Source of the DNA: an uncultured Sulfurovum sp.
Lineage (GTDB): Bacteria; Campylobacterota; Campylobacteria; Campylobacterales; Sulfurovaceae
Reading direction: 5' to 3'
Assembly: GCA_947311605.1 (NCBI GenBank)
Contig: CAMZLC010000022.1
Span: 1-45,818 of the forward strand
DNA length: 45,818 nucleotides
The notes below the pieces were generated by a model that was given only the letters and a program-made list of their open reading frames with translations, was not told the DNA's origin and searched no databases. The position numbers and the translations under genes were made by a program. Within the stretch, counting starts at the first letter, position 1; each line of letters starts with the position of its first letter. Below are positions 1-6,750 of this stretch, in pieces.

Positions 1-134
1 ATTCTGCAAAGGCTTAGTGCATGGGTATTTGCAAAGTATCGAAGGTTCACCCATAGGTGAATCGATGATACTTTGTGAATGCCCATGTGCTAATGCTTTG
101 TAGAAGATGGGTGATCTCTAGTGCATAGTTTGGG
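1..134. repeat. Long nested palindromic repeat, copy 1 (cut by the window edge)
   Basis: This non-coding element matches 28594-28727 in the same orientation with only three differences in 134 bases (positions 18, 27 and 53). It is a long imperfect palindrome. The core arms CAAAGTATCGAAGGTTCACC and GGTGAATCGATGATACTTTG face each other across CATA, and outer arms (TTAGTGCATGGG against CCCATGTGCTAA) extend the stem. The left about 33 bases seen in copy 2 lie outside the window. No coding capacity is visible. It resembles a MITE or REP-like palindromic element. It sits beyond the 3' end of the mcc operon and before tRNA-Arg, so it could also act as a transcription barrier. Confidence 0.85.
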
Positions 135-151
135 TTTAAGCCCTTTTGGGA

Positions 152-157
152 TAAAAT
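152..157 (+). promoter_or_regulatory. Candidate -10 box for tRNA-Arg
   Basis: TAAAAT, preceded by TGGGA, lies 20 bases before the tRNA acceptor stem, a suitable distance for a short-leader tRNA promoter. No convincing -35 box is visible; that position falls on the end of the palindromic repeat. This is an inference from spacing only. Confidence 0.35.
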
Positions 158-177
158 GCCACTCTCACATCTCATGT

Positions 178-254
178 GCACCCTTGGCTCAGCTGGATAG
201 AGCATCGGTTTGCGGTACCGAAGGTCACAGGTTCGAATCCTGTAGGGTGTACCA
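178..254 (+). tRNA. tRNA-Arg, anticodon GCG
   Basis: The full cloverleaf can be drawn. The acceptor GCACCCT pairs with AGGGTGT (178-184/244-250), the D stem is GCTC/GAGC, the anticodon stem is TCGGT/ACCGA (205-209/217-221) with loop TTGCGGT, and the T stem is ACAGG/CCTGT around TTCGAAT. CCA is encoded at 252-254. The anticodon at 212-214 is GCG, which reads CGC and, by wobble, CGU arginine codons. The more familiar bacterial solution is an ACG tRNA edited to inosine by TadA, so the GCG form deserves note. It is a lone tRNA between the palindromic repeat and the tail of the mcc operon. Confidence 0.95.
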
Positions 255-457
255 CCTCTCAAACTACATCTATACTGTAGACACAAGATACTCGGAATCA
301 TTCTAAAATATCTTAAGTTTCGCGCAACTCCCACTTTTTATCATGGTTTTAACCAATCCGGTTCTTTTCATATCTATCTATTTTTTACATACCCTCATAA
401 GTCTAGAGGTATTGACTCAGGAATTATCACGCTTCTTCTCTGGGCCAGGGATCTTGT

Positions 458-1060
458 TTATTCTTCATCTCCAACCCCCTTAAAAATGATTTTTCTCGCC
501 ACTGGGTTCAAAAGAGTCTCTCCTCTCAAGACAAACTTTTTAATATCTTTAAATTCATAGACGCCTTTTTCGTTATTGGAGTACCTTTCAAAATTCTCAT
601 CTCCAAAATCCTCAGCACTGAGGAGCATATCGCTTCTCTGTGCCTCCATATAGGTGCCAAATGCCTCTACTCCATATCCGAGGGGCGTCAGCCCATCTCT
701 GACATACCACGCATCCTCTGCATCTACGTAGCAGGTGCACTCAGAAACAAAGACAAAAATTCCTAGCTCTTTCTCCTTGTATTCTTGTCGATCGAGCCAT
801 CGTATCATACAACCGACATCATTAAAAAAGTAGGTTCTGCCCCCTGGGATCACTACCTGCGCAGAGTGCCTGATGTCTTTGACCATCATATTGCAGTCGC
901 TGCAAAATATCTTTTTGTCTTTTTTGATCTCCTGGACAGGAAGTGGCTCCATTTTTGTATTGCCATTCATATAATATATATATTCTGTTTCACTTTTGTT
1001 TGATATGTAGAGATAGGAAAAGAAGAGTATCAAGACGAGATATGGAAGAAATTTTTTCAT
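458..1060 (-). CDS. NosL-like membrane-anchored protein (distal mcc operon)
   Basis: 200 residues. One N-terminal hydrophobic segment (about 5-20) probably anchors the protein outside the cytoplasm. The domain carries CSDCNMM (C53, C56, M58, M59) and later FNDVGCMIRWL (C84, M85), the pattern of NosL-family copper-binding proteins. NosL proteins deliver Cu(I) to nitrous oxide reductase, but no nosZ is visible here. The gene is the last of the mcc operon and overlaps the preceding gene by an ATGA junction. Since the operon's terminal reductase is a heme-copper enzyme, copper delivery to MccA is the best inferred role. A second cysteine pair (C108, C110) may bind metal too. The start follows a run of seven T with only a weak ribosome site, fitting translational coupling. 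Confidence 0.72.
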   Translation of the reverse strand: MKKFLPYLVLILFFSYLYISNKSETEYIYYMNGNTKMEPLPVQEIKKDKKIFCSDCNMMVKDIRHSAQVVIPGGRTYFFNDVGCMIRWLDRQEYKEKELGIFVFVSECTCYVDAEDAWYVRDGLTPLGYGVEAFGTYMEAQRSDMLLSAEDFGDENFERYSNNEKGVYEFKDIKKFVLRGETLLNPVARKIIFKGVGDEE

Positions 1061-2010
1061 AAAAAAACCCCATTTCTCAAATAGAATGAAATGACATAAT
1101 AGCTACATATAGCAACAAAAAGTGTCAAAAACAGTGCGTTATACCTCAGAAGTCTTTGGTATTTTTTGCCTATCAGGGAGTAGATAATATGGGGTGAAAT
1201 ACCAAAGTAGGTACCCAAAAAGAGTGTGGACCATATCAGGTAACCGATATAGTGATACTCTTTTTGCAACATACAAAATGGACACTTATGATTTGGCTCC
1301 TCGTAAACATAGGTACCAAAAAAGTATGTGACACAGTAGTATGCCAGCAGCAAGAAGAGAATATTTAAAACAAAACTCAGGCTGGCTTTGTTGAAATAGT
1401 CTACAACCAGTATCGAGACAAAAAGCAGATAGAATATTTTGACAAGATCCACCGTCTCTAGTCCAAACGGCAGATTTTCTACAACAAATACAACACTGCA
1501 GCAAAAGACTGGGGTATTAAGAGGAATGTTTGTAAAATAGAGAAGCTCTAGAGCAAACTCAATGCCAAGCAGTGCAAAAATAACAATAAAAAGATAATAT
1601 TTTTTTCTAAGATAATCAAACTTCTTGGTCTTCAGATCCAGCCTGTTGATCACAACCCAGACTCCAAGCAAAAAGAGTGTAAAAATCTTATATATCAAGA
1701 GGGTATTGCCAAACTTGTTTGCCCCAATGACTCCCGTGGCACACATGGCACCGGGCACCAAGGGAGCCAAATCATCCAAGGATTTTACAAAAAAGACAAA
1801 GAGTATAATTTTGACACCAATAGTAAAGAGGATAATAGTGTTTACCAGGTAATTTTTTTTCTCGAGGGCATACTGAAGGGTGGTAGAGGCATCGAAATTC
1901 CAATATTTTAGGATCTTGGCGACCGCAAACATACTGGTGCCCATGAGTAACAGCAGAACGGTCTCTACAAAAAACATAACTACGATACTGTCAAGCAGAA
2001 AAATACTCAC
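1057..2010 (-). CDS. Polytopic membrane protein with CPFC motif (possible thiol-redox or quinone-reactive)
   Basis: 317 residues with about seven or eight hydrophobic segments. Cysteines are few and clustered near membrane borders: C90 in PGAMC, C170-C171, and HKCPFCMLQ (C243, C246). The CxxC followed by a Gln resembles the quinone-reactive site of DsbB/VKOR proteins, but no family can be assigned with confidence. The GTG start overlaps the TGA of the upstream ATPase gene (GTGA), and its own stop overlaps the next start (ATGA), so it belongs to the NosL/ABC block. An inferred role is keeping cysteines or Cu(I) reduced during maturation of the periplasmic sulfite reductase. It could instead be a structural partner of the ABC transporter. 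Confidence 0.6.
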   Translation of the reverse strand: MSIFLLDSIVVMFFVETVLLLLMGTSMFAVAKILKYWNFDASTTLQYALEKKNYLVNTIILFTIGVKIILFVFFVKSLDDLAPLVPGAMCATGVIGANKFGNTLLIYKIFTLFLLGVWVVINRLDLKTKKFDYLRKKYYLFIVIFALLGIEFALELLYFTNIPLNTPVFCCSVVFVVENLPFGLETVDLVKIFYLLFVSILVVDYFNKASLSFVLNILFLLLAYYCVTYFFGTYVYEEPNHKCPFCMLQKEYHYIGYLIWSTLFLGTYFGISPHIIYSLIGKKYQRLLRYNALFLTLFVAICSYYVISFYLRNGVFL

Positions 2011-2687
2011 AACACAAGCTCTCCGTCCGTAATATTGATATATTGGCTGACAAATGGCAAATCATCAAACAGACTGTCATGTGTGGCAACTACAACACAT
2101 TTTTTCAATGTTTTAAACTTCTCCAGAACCTCTATAAATTTCAAAGAATTTTCCTTGTCCAGGTTTGCCGTAGGCTCATCAGCAAAGATGATGGACGGAT
2201 TGTTGACCAGGGCTCTGGCGATGGCGCACCTCTGCTTCTCTCCACCACTTAGGTCTGCAATATTTTGTTGAGATTTGTGGGCAATATTTGCCAGTTGCAA
2301 TGCTTTTTCGACCTTTTGGTCTATCTCTTTTTTTTCAAGCGGTTCCAGCACAAGAGGGATCCTGACATTCTCACTGACACTTAGCCCCTCTATCAAGTTA
2401 AAGGACTGAAATATAAATCCTATCTCTTTGTTTCTGAACTTGGAGGCAAAGATATCTGGCAGCTTCGATATGTTTTCCCCATCAATCAATATCGTGCCCC
2501 TGCTTGGTTTGCTGAACGCCGCCATCAGAGAGAGCAGTGTACTTTTGCCGCTTCCGCTCACACCTTTGAGGATGATGATCTCGTCTGCTCCTACAGAGAG
2601 AGTGATGTCTTTTAGTGCTGCAAACTCGCTCTCTTTGCCCTCGTTGTATATCTTGTAGAGATGCTCTATGGCTATTTTTGGTTTCAT
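2007..2687 (-). CDS. ABC transporter ATP-binding protein, LolD/MacB type
   Basis: 226 residues, the normal size for a LolD-like ATPase. Visible motifs are Walker A GVSGSGKST, the Q-loop region in FIFQSFNL, the signature LSGGEKQR, Walker B IIFADEP and the H-loop VATHD. The start overlaps the stop of the upstream permease gene (AAATGAAAC), and the stop overlaps the following GTG start, so the genes are translationally coupled. It would power the FtsX-like permease encoded just upstream. MacB/LolCDE-type machines do not pump through a classical channel; they move substrates already in the periplasm or outer leaflet, such as lipoproteins. Flanking NosL-like genes suggest the substrate or partner is a NosL protein or a copper cargo. 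Confidence 0.9.
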   Translation of the reverse strand: MKPKIAIEHLYKIYNEGKESEFAALKDITLSVGADEIIILKGVSGSGKSTLLSLMAAFSKPSRGTILIDGENISKLPDIFASKFRNKEIGFIFQSFNLIEGLSVSENVRIPLVLEPLEKKEIDQKVEKALQLANIAHKSQQNIADLSGGEKQRCAIARALVNNPSIIFADEPTANLDKENSLKFIEVLEKFKTLKKCVVVATHDSLFDDLPFVSQYINITDGELVL

Positions 2688-3784
2688 TTCATTGCCTCAC
2701 TGATATCTTCGATAGCAAGCTTCCAGGATGGGATAAGTATGGATGCCAAATAGGGTATCACAGTAAATATAAATATCAAAAAGAGCATCTTGATATCTAC
2801 CACCGGGGTAAAAGAGATATGGGTCACATGCTCACCCAAAAATATGTTTCTCAGCAGTGGCGCATCAAAGAAAAATACATACAAATAGGAGAGGATAATA
2901 GCCATAAAATAGGCACCAAACACCACTATGCTGTTTTGTATGAATTTAAGCAAAATAATATCACTAATGGAGAAGCCTATGCTTCTGAGTATCGCGATCT
3001 CTTTTCTTCTGCTGCCATACACGGAAGAGATCTGATTTTTCAAAAGTATAAAAAAAGAGACCAAGCTCACGATGTAGAGTATCATAAATATCCCCCCTTT
3101 GTAGTAGTAGAGATGATCATAGTCCGACTCTACCTCATAATCAGGCAACGCAACAAGGTTGGGGTAAAGTTTTGGTATTTTTAGTGCAATATTCTCGATC
3201 TCATCCTCATTTGGAACCTTTAAAACAAAATAGCTGTACGCATCATCATCCATCTCCAGTACTCTTCTGGCATTGTACTCATTGACAAAAATAGTATTGT
3301 TAGAGATGATATTAGACGCTACAACTTTTGCTATATCGAGAGTAATCAATGTATCTTTTACTAAAAAATTGAACTCTTTTTCGTATTTGAACTTTTTGAG
3401 CAGCTCACCTACATCTTCTGACACATATATGCTGCTGTCGTTCAGATCCTCCTCTACAACGACATGAAAATACCTTCTGTCCTGTGCAAAGTTGTAATAT
3501 CCGTCAACTTTTCCGACCACATCATCCACACCATTTATCTCCAGCAGTGCATCCAGGTACGCATCATTTAGCGGCGCATAATGGCCGCCCTTGTTGTTTT
3601 TGACAATGACCTGCCCTTCATTGGCAAGTGCCACTAGCAGATCTCTTTTGATAGAATTTGATATAAACAAAACAGCAGTAACTATAAATATAATAAATGC
3701 GAAGATGAAAAAGCTAAAAAGATAATCTTTCTTCTCTTTGATGAGCAGCCTGACACTAAAGTCAATAAAACTTTTATTTCGCAT
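2684..3784 (-). CDS. ABC transporter permease, FtsX/MacB type
   Basis: 366 residues from the chosen ATG. The layout is typical of FtsX-domain permeases: one N-terminal membrane segment (about 22-46), a periplasmic domain of roughly 190 residues, then three C-terminal membrane helices. The junction QISSVYGSRRKEIAILRSIG is the characteristic coupling-helix region. The ATG at 3784 has AGGGAG seven bases upstream, better placed than the in-frame TTG at 3790. The gene overlaps the end of the upstream reading frame and is coupled to the ATPase gene downstream. The pair forms a LolCD/MacB-like half-transporter. The substrate cannot be read from sequence; association with the mcc and NosL-like genes points to maturation of the reductase rather than drug export. 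Confidence 0.85.
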   Translation of the reverse strand: MRNKSFIDFSVRLLIKEKKDYLFSFFIFAFIIFIVTAVLFISNSIKRDLLVALANEGQVIVKNNKGGHYAPLNDAYLDALLEINGVDDVVGKVDGYYNFAQDRRYFHVVVEEDLNDSSIYVSEDVGELLKKFKYEKEFNFLVKDTLITLDIAKVVASNIISNNTIFVNEYNARRVLEMDDDAYSYFVLKVPNEDEIENIALKIPKLYPNLVALPDYEVESDYDHLYYYKGGIFMILYIVSLVSFFILLKNQISSVYGSRRKEIAILRSIGFSISDIILLKFIQNSIVVFGAYFMAIILSYLYVFFFDAPLLRNIFLGEHVTHISFTPVVDIKMLFLIFIFTVIPYLASILIPSWKLAIEDISEAMK

Positions 3785-3962
3785 AGACAAACTCCCTGTA
3801 TGCTTTGGATTTGAATGTAAATGATGGCACTATGTAGCCTCTTTTTGATGTCAGCTTCAACAGATTCACATCTCTTTTTTTGTAGTCGTAGCGCATACTC
3901 CAGCAACACATAAAAGAGACAGAGAGGACAACAAAAGCAAAAAGAGCCAGGAGCATCTTCAT
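3774..3962 (-). CDS. Small one-helix membrane protein, probably a separate gene before fusion
   Basis: 62 residues, entirely contained in the 3' end of the 3774-5033 frame. It begins MKMLLALFAFVVLSVSFM, a transmembrane or signal segment followed by a CC pair and a basic, soluble tail. The ATG at 3962 is preceded by GGAGG at a seven-base spacing, and overlaps (TGATG) a stop that would end the NosL-like gene in the neighbouring frame. This arrangement is what is expected of a separately translated gene. It overlaps the start of the permease gene by 11 bases. Function is not recognised; proximity suggests an accessory subunit of the ABC transporter. Confidence 0.5.
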   Translation of the reverse strand: MKMLLALFAFVVLSVSFMCCWSMRYDYKKRDVNLLKLTSKRGYIVPSFTFKSKAYREFVYAK

Positions 3963-5033
3963 CAGAGATCCTCCAAATCCTTCATTACATCCTTGTCTTC
4001 TACGACTTGTAAACTTCAATACCTTGATCCCAAAATGATCTTTTCTAAACGCGTTGGCATCAAGCTCGGACTTGAAGGGAATGAGCTCGTTCCCCATGGG
4101 ACCATAGACATTGGATCCCATGACAAAATAAGCCAAATTTGCCTTGATTTTTTTGCCACTAAAATAATCCGTGACAAAGAGCTTGCTGCTGGCTATCTCT
4201 TTCTTTTTGGGGATATAGTACTTGAACATATCCTTGCACCCGTCAAAATAGATTTTTTTCTCTCCGAGCTCTATGGTGGCTGCCCATTTGGGGTACTTGT
4301 GGACAAACATGCCGCATATTGGGCATTTGGCATCATGAGGGACTATTATTTTGTCGTTCTCTTTGAGCACTGTGCCTTTTCTCTCTATGTCCCACAAATA
4401 GCCGGCAATAGCTTGAAGCTTTTTGTCATTTTTGACATTTTTGCACCTGCTTTTCAGGATAGCTTTAAGATCGGCGATAGAGAGATATTTATTGGCTGAG
4501 ATATCTGAACATCTTTTCTTGTAAAGTTTTTTTCCGCTTTTGTAGAGTTTTTTCTCTTTTTTGATCCGGATTATCTTCTTGTCTTTTTTAAAATCTTCAC
4601 CAGCCGTAGCGTATGCCTGTTCAAAATTGACGATCTTCCCACCATATTTTTTCTGAAATGCTTTTGCATCCCCTATATCTTTAAAGGCATATTTGCTGTT
4701 TCTCGTCATCGTGCCCCTTATCTCTCCCCCTATGACATAATAGGCATCCTCTGTTTTTATCAGCTTTAGTGTTTTGGCATCAGAGACCTTGGCACCCCTC
4801 GGCATCACCCCTTTTGTTGCCTCATAGAGACAGTGCAGGGAGCAGTATTGCTGCCCCTTGTAGGTGTGGTTTGTCTTGTAAAACTTTATGAGATTCATCC
4901 CGCAATTAGGGCAGTAATAACGACTCTCTCCTTTTTGCACAAATGTGCCATTCTCCTTCTTGATACTCTGGAACATCTTAGCATCAAGACTGCACAACGA
5001 TACAGCGATCAACAGTATTGACCTCATCAACAT
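3774..5033 (-). CDS. Two-domain NosL-like protein, apparently frameshifted into a small membrane protein
   Basis: The open frame is 419 residues. After a signal-like N-terminus there are two NosL-type domains: one with CPNCGM (C41-M46) and QYCSLHC, one with CPICGM (C237-M242) and FDGCKDMF. NosL modules bind Cu(I), so this is a likely copper carrier for MccA. The C-terminus is odd. From about 4008 the frame reads arginine-rich residues (TSRRRQG), while the +1 frame reads an acidic tail ending VVEDKDVMKDLEDL and a TGA at 3964-3962. That TGA overlaps an ATG with a GGAGG ribosome site, the start of a hydrophobic 62-residue product in the current frame. The simplest reading is two coupled genes fused here by a one-base indel (sequencing error or real). 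Start: ATG with AAGGAG six bases upstream. Confidence 0.75.
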   Translation of the reverse strand: MLMRSILLIAVSLCSLDAKMFQSIKKENGTFVQKGESRYYCPNCGMNLIKFYKTNHTYKGQQYCSLHCLYEATKGVMPRGAKVSDAKTLKLIKTEDAYYVIGGEIRGTMTRNSKYAFKDIGDAKAFQKKYGGKIVNFEQAYATAGEDFKKDKKIIRIKKEKKLYKSGKKLYKKRCSDISANKYLSIADLKAILKSRCKNVKNDKKLQAIAGYLWDIERKGTVLKENDKIIVPHDAKCPICGMFVHKYPKWAATIELGEKKIYFDGCKDMFKYYIPKKKEIASSKLFVTDYFSGKKIKANLAYFVMGSNVYGPMGNELIPFKSELDANAFRKDHFGIKVLKFTSRRRQGCNEGFGGSLMKMLLALFAFVVLSVSFMCCWSMRYDYKKRDVNLLKLTSKRGYIVPSFTFKSKAYREFVYAK

Positions 5034-5045
5034 TTTGAGCTCCTT

Positions 5046-5873
5046 TTATTTTAGTAGTTTTAGGTTTTCGCAACCTACTTTTAGACCGAGTTTACATGTT
5101 TTGTCAAACAACTCTTTGGATTTTTTACTATCTTTTTTTACGCCACTACCCTTGATGTAGAGTATTGCCAGGTTGTTGCATCCTCTGGCATAGTTTCTGT
5201 CACAAGCTATTTTGTATAGTTCGGCTGCTTTCTTGGGGTTCTTTTTGACACCTTGTGCATTTTCATACAGATAGCCCAGGTTACCGCATGCCATAGGTAC
5301 GCCGCCATCACAGCTTTTTTTATAAAATGCAAATGCCTGCTGGTAGCTCTGTGCTGTTCCTTCGCCGTGTTGGTATTTGTACGCTAGGTTACTGCATCCA
5401 ACATTGTCAAAACTGTTGCAGGATTTTTTGAAGTATAAAACAGCCTTTTTTTGATCTTTTGGAATATCTTCCCCTTTGGCATAGAGCATTCCTAGGTTGT
5501 TGCAGGCGGCTCCATGATCAGCACTGCAAGCTTGGTCATAGAGCAGCACGGATTTCTTGACATCTTTTTCGACAATAGTGCCGGCGAGATAGATCAGAGC
5601 CAGATTGTAGCAGGCAGCACTGAAGTTTCCATCGCAAGCCATGCTATAGTATTTAACGGATCTATTGGTGTCTTTCTTGATGCCCTTCGTTCCCATATAC
5701 AACACGCCAAGATTGTAGCAAGCGGATGTTTTGCCATCCCTGCAGGCTTCTTGATAGATGGAGGCAACTTTTTTGTTGTCTCCTTTTTTATGCGCAGCTA
5801 CACTCTCTTTGATATAACCAGCCTGTGCTACTATTGTCACTAAAATCACTATGGCGAAAATTGTTTTCTTCAT
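5046..5873 (-). CDS. Sel1-like repeat periplasmic protein (second of two)
   Basis: 275 residues. A cleavable signal peptide is visible (MKKTIFAIVILVTIVAQAG). The rest is tandem Sel1-type (TPR-like) units of about 36 residues, each with a pattern such as SACYNLGVLYMGTKGIKKD. Cysteines recur at fixed places in each repeat (for example DGKTSACYNL, DGNFSAACYNL), as in the Helicobacter cysteine-rich Hcp family, where they form intra-repeat disulfides. The start at 5873 is chosen because AGGAG lies five bases upstream and the signal peptide begins there; a longer frame upstream lacks both. It is the paralogue of the neighbouring gene. Such proteins are usually adaptors; here it may scaffold maturation of MccA, but this is inference. 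Confidence 0.8.
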   Translation of the reverse strand: MKKTIFAIVILVTIVAQAGYIKESVAAHKKGDNKKVASIYQEACRDGKTSACYNLGVLYMGTKGIKKDTNRSVKYYSMACDGNFSAACYNLALIYLAGTIVEKDVKKSVLLYDQACSADHGAACNNLGMLYAKGEDIPKDQKKAVLYFKKSCNSFDNVGCSNLAYKYQHGEGTAQSYQQAFAFYKKSCDGGVPMACGNLGYLYENAQGVKKNPKKAAELYKIACDRNYARGCNNLAILYIKGSGVKKDSKKSKELFDKTCKLGLKVGCENLKLLK

Positions 5874-5881
5874 CACTGCTC

Positions 5882-6748
5882 CTAAAAACCAGATTGAATC
5901 ATCATGTATGCTTCCATACATGAGGCGTTGTCACCCATCTCGCAGCTTTTGACAAAAATTTCTTTTGCTTTTCTGTAGCTCTGCTTGACACCTCTGCCCG
6001 TAGAATACATCGATGCCATCTTGTAACAGCCCATTGTATCTCCCTCTTCGCATCTTTTTCTGTAGCCCTTTAGCTCTTGCTTAAACTCCTCTGGTTTAAG
6101 TTCTGCCATCTCCTTGATATAGATATCTACAAGCCTGAAGCACGCCTGCGTATCCTCTCTGTCGCACCCTGTTTTAAACCATTGCTTTGCTTTTGCTAGA
6201 TCTTTTTTTGATTCATAGTAGTGTGCTACTTTATAGCAGCCGAGCAGTGCCCCCTCTCGACATGCTTTTGTGTAGTAGCCCTCCATCTTCTTTTTGTTTT
6301 TTTCAGGATCTATCGTGTATTGATAGAGGCTTCCCAGCTCATAGCACGACAGCGAGAAACCCTCTTCACATGAGCGCGCATAGTATGCTTCCGCCTTTTT
6401 CAAATCCTTTTTTAATGTTAACGATTTGTCGCCCTGCTCATATTTGAGTGCCGATTTGTAGCAGCCCTTGGCATCACCCAGGTCGCATGATTTTTCATAC
6501 AGTTCAAAAGCTTTTTTGAAATCCTGCTCTACCGTTTGATTGTTTTCGTACATAAAGCCCAGTCTGGCGCAAGCCCTGGAGCTATTTTGGTCGCAGGCCT
6601 TCTGGTATAGCCCCAAGGACTGCTTGAATTGTTTATCCTTATACAGCTTGGCAGCATCCTCCAGTATGTCACCCATCGCTATGCTTGTCATGCATATCAT
6701 AAGTATGAGCAGCACCCTTGCATTCATTGCTTTTGTTGTTTTTGTCAC
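5882..6748 (-). CDS. Sel1-like repeat periplasmic protein (first of two)
   Basis: 288 residues with a signal peptide (NARVLLILMICMTSIAMG) and about six Sel1-like repeats with paired cysteines (for example SSRACARLGFMYENN, GDAKGCYKSALKYE). The likely start is a GTG at 6748 with AAGGA six bases upstream, immediately after the ccsA1 stop; an in-frame ATG seven codons later lacks a clear ribosome site. It is paralogous to the next gene and the two are nine bases apart, a probable tandem duplication. Cys-rich Sel1 proteins are common in Campylobacterota. Its place between the cytochrome c synthase and the NosL/ABC genes suggests a role in assembly of the sulfite reductase, which cannot be shown from sequence. 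Confidence 0.8.
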   Translation of the reverse strand: MTKTTKAMNARVLLILMICMTSIAMGDILEDAAKLYKDKQFKQSLGLYQKACDQNSSRACARLGFMYENNQTVEQDFKKAFELYEKSCDLGDAKGCYKSALKYEQGDKSLTLKKDLKKAEAYYARSCEEGFSLSCYELGSLYQYTIDPEKNKKKMEGYYTKACREGALLGCYKVAHYYESKKDLAKAKQWFKTGCDREDTQACFRLVDIYIKEMAELKPEEFKQELKGYRKRCEEGDTMGCYKMASMYSTGRGVKQSYRKAKEIFVKSCEMGDNASCMEAYMMIQSGF

Positions 6749-6750
6749 GC

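Noticed and set aside
1-254. tRNA-based integration site for a genomic island
   Set aside because: No copy of the tRNA 3' end was found elsewhere in the window and there is no integrase gene; the tRNA lies inside, not outside, the flanking repeats.
458-5033. Nitrous oxide reductase (nos) cluster
   Set aside because: NosL-like genes are present, but there is no nosZ, nosD or NosFY pair; the operon belongs to mccA.
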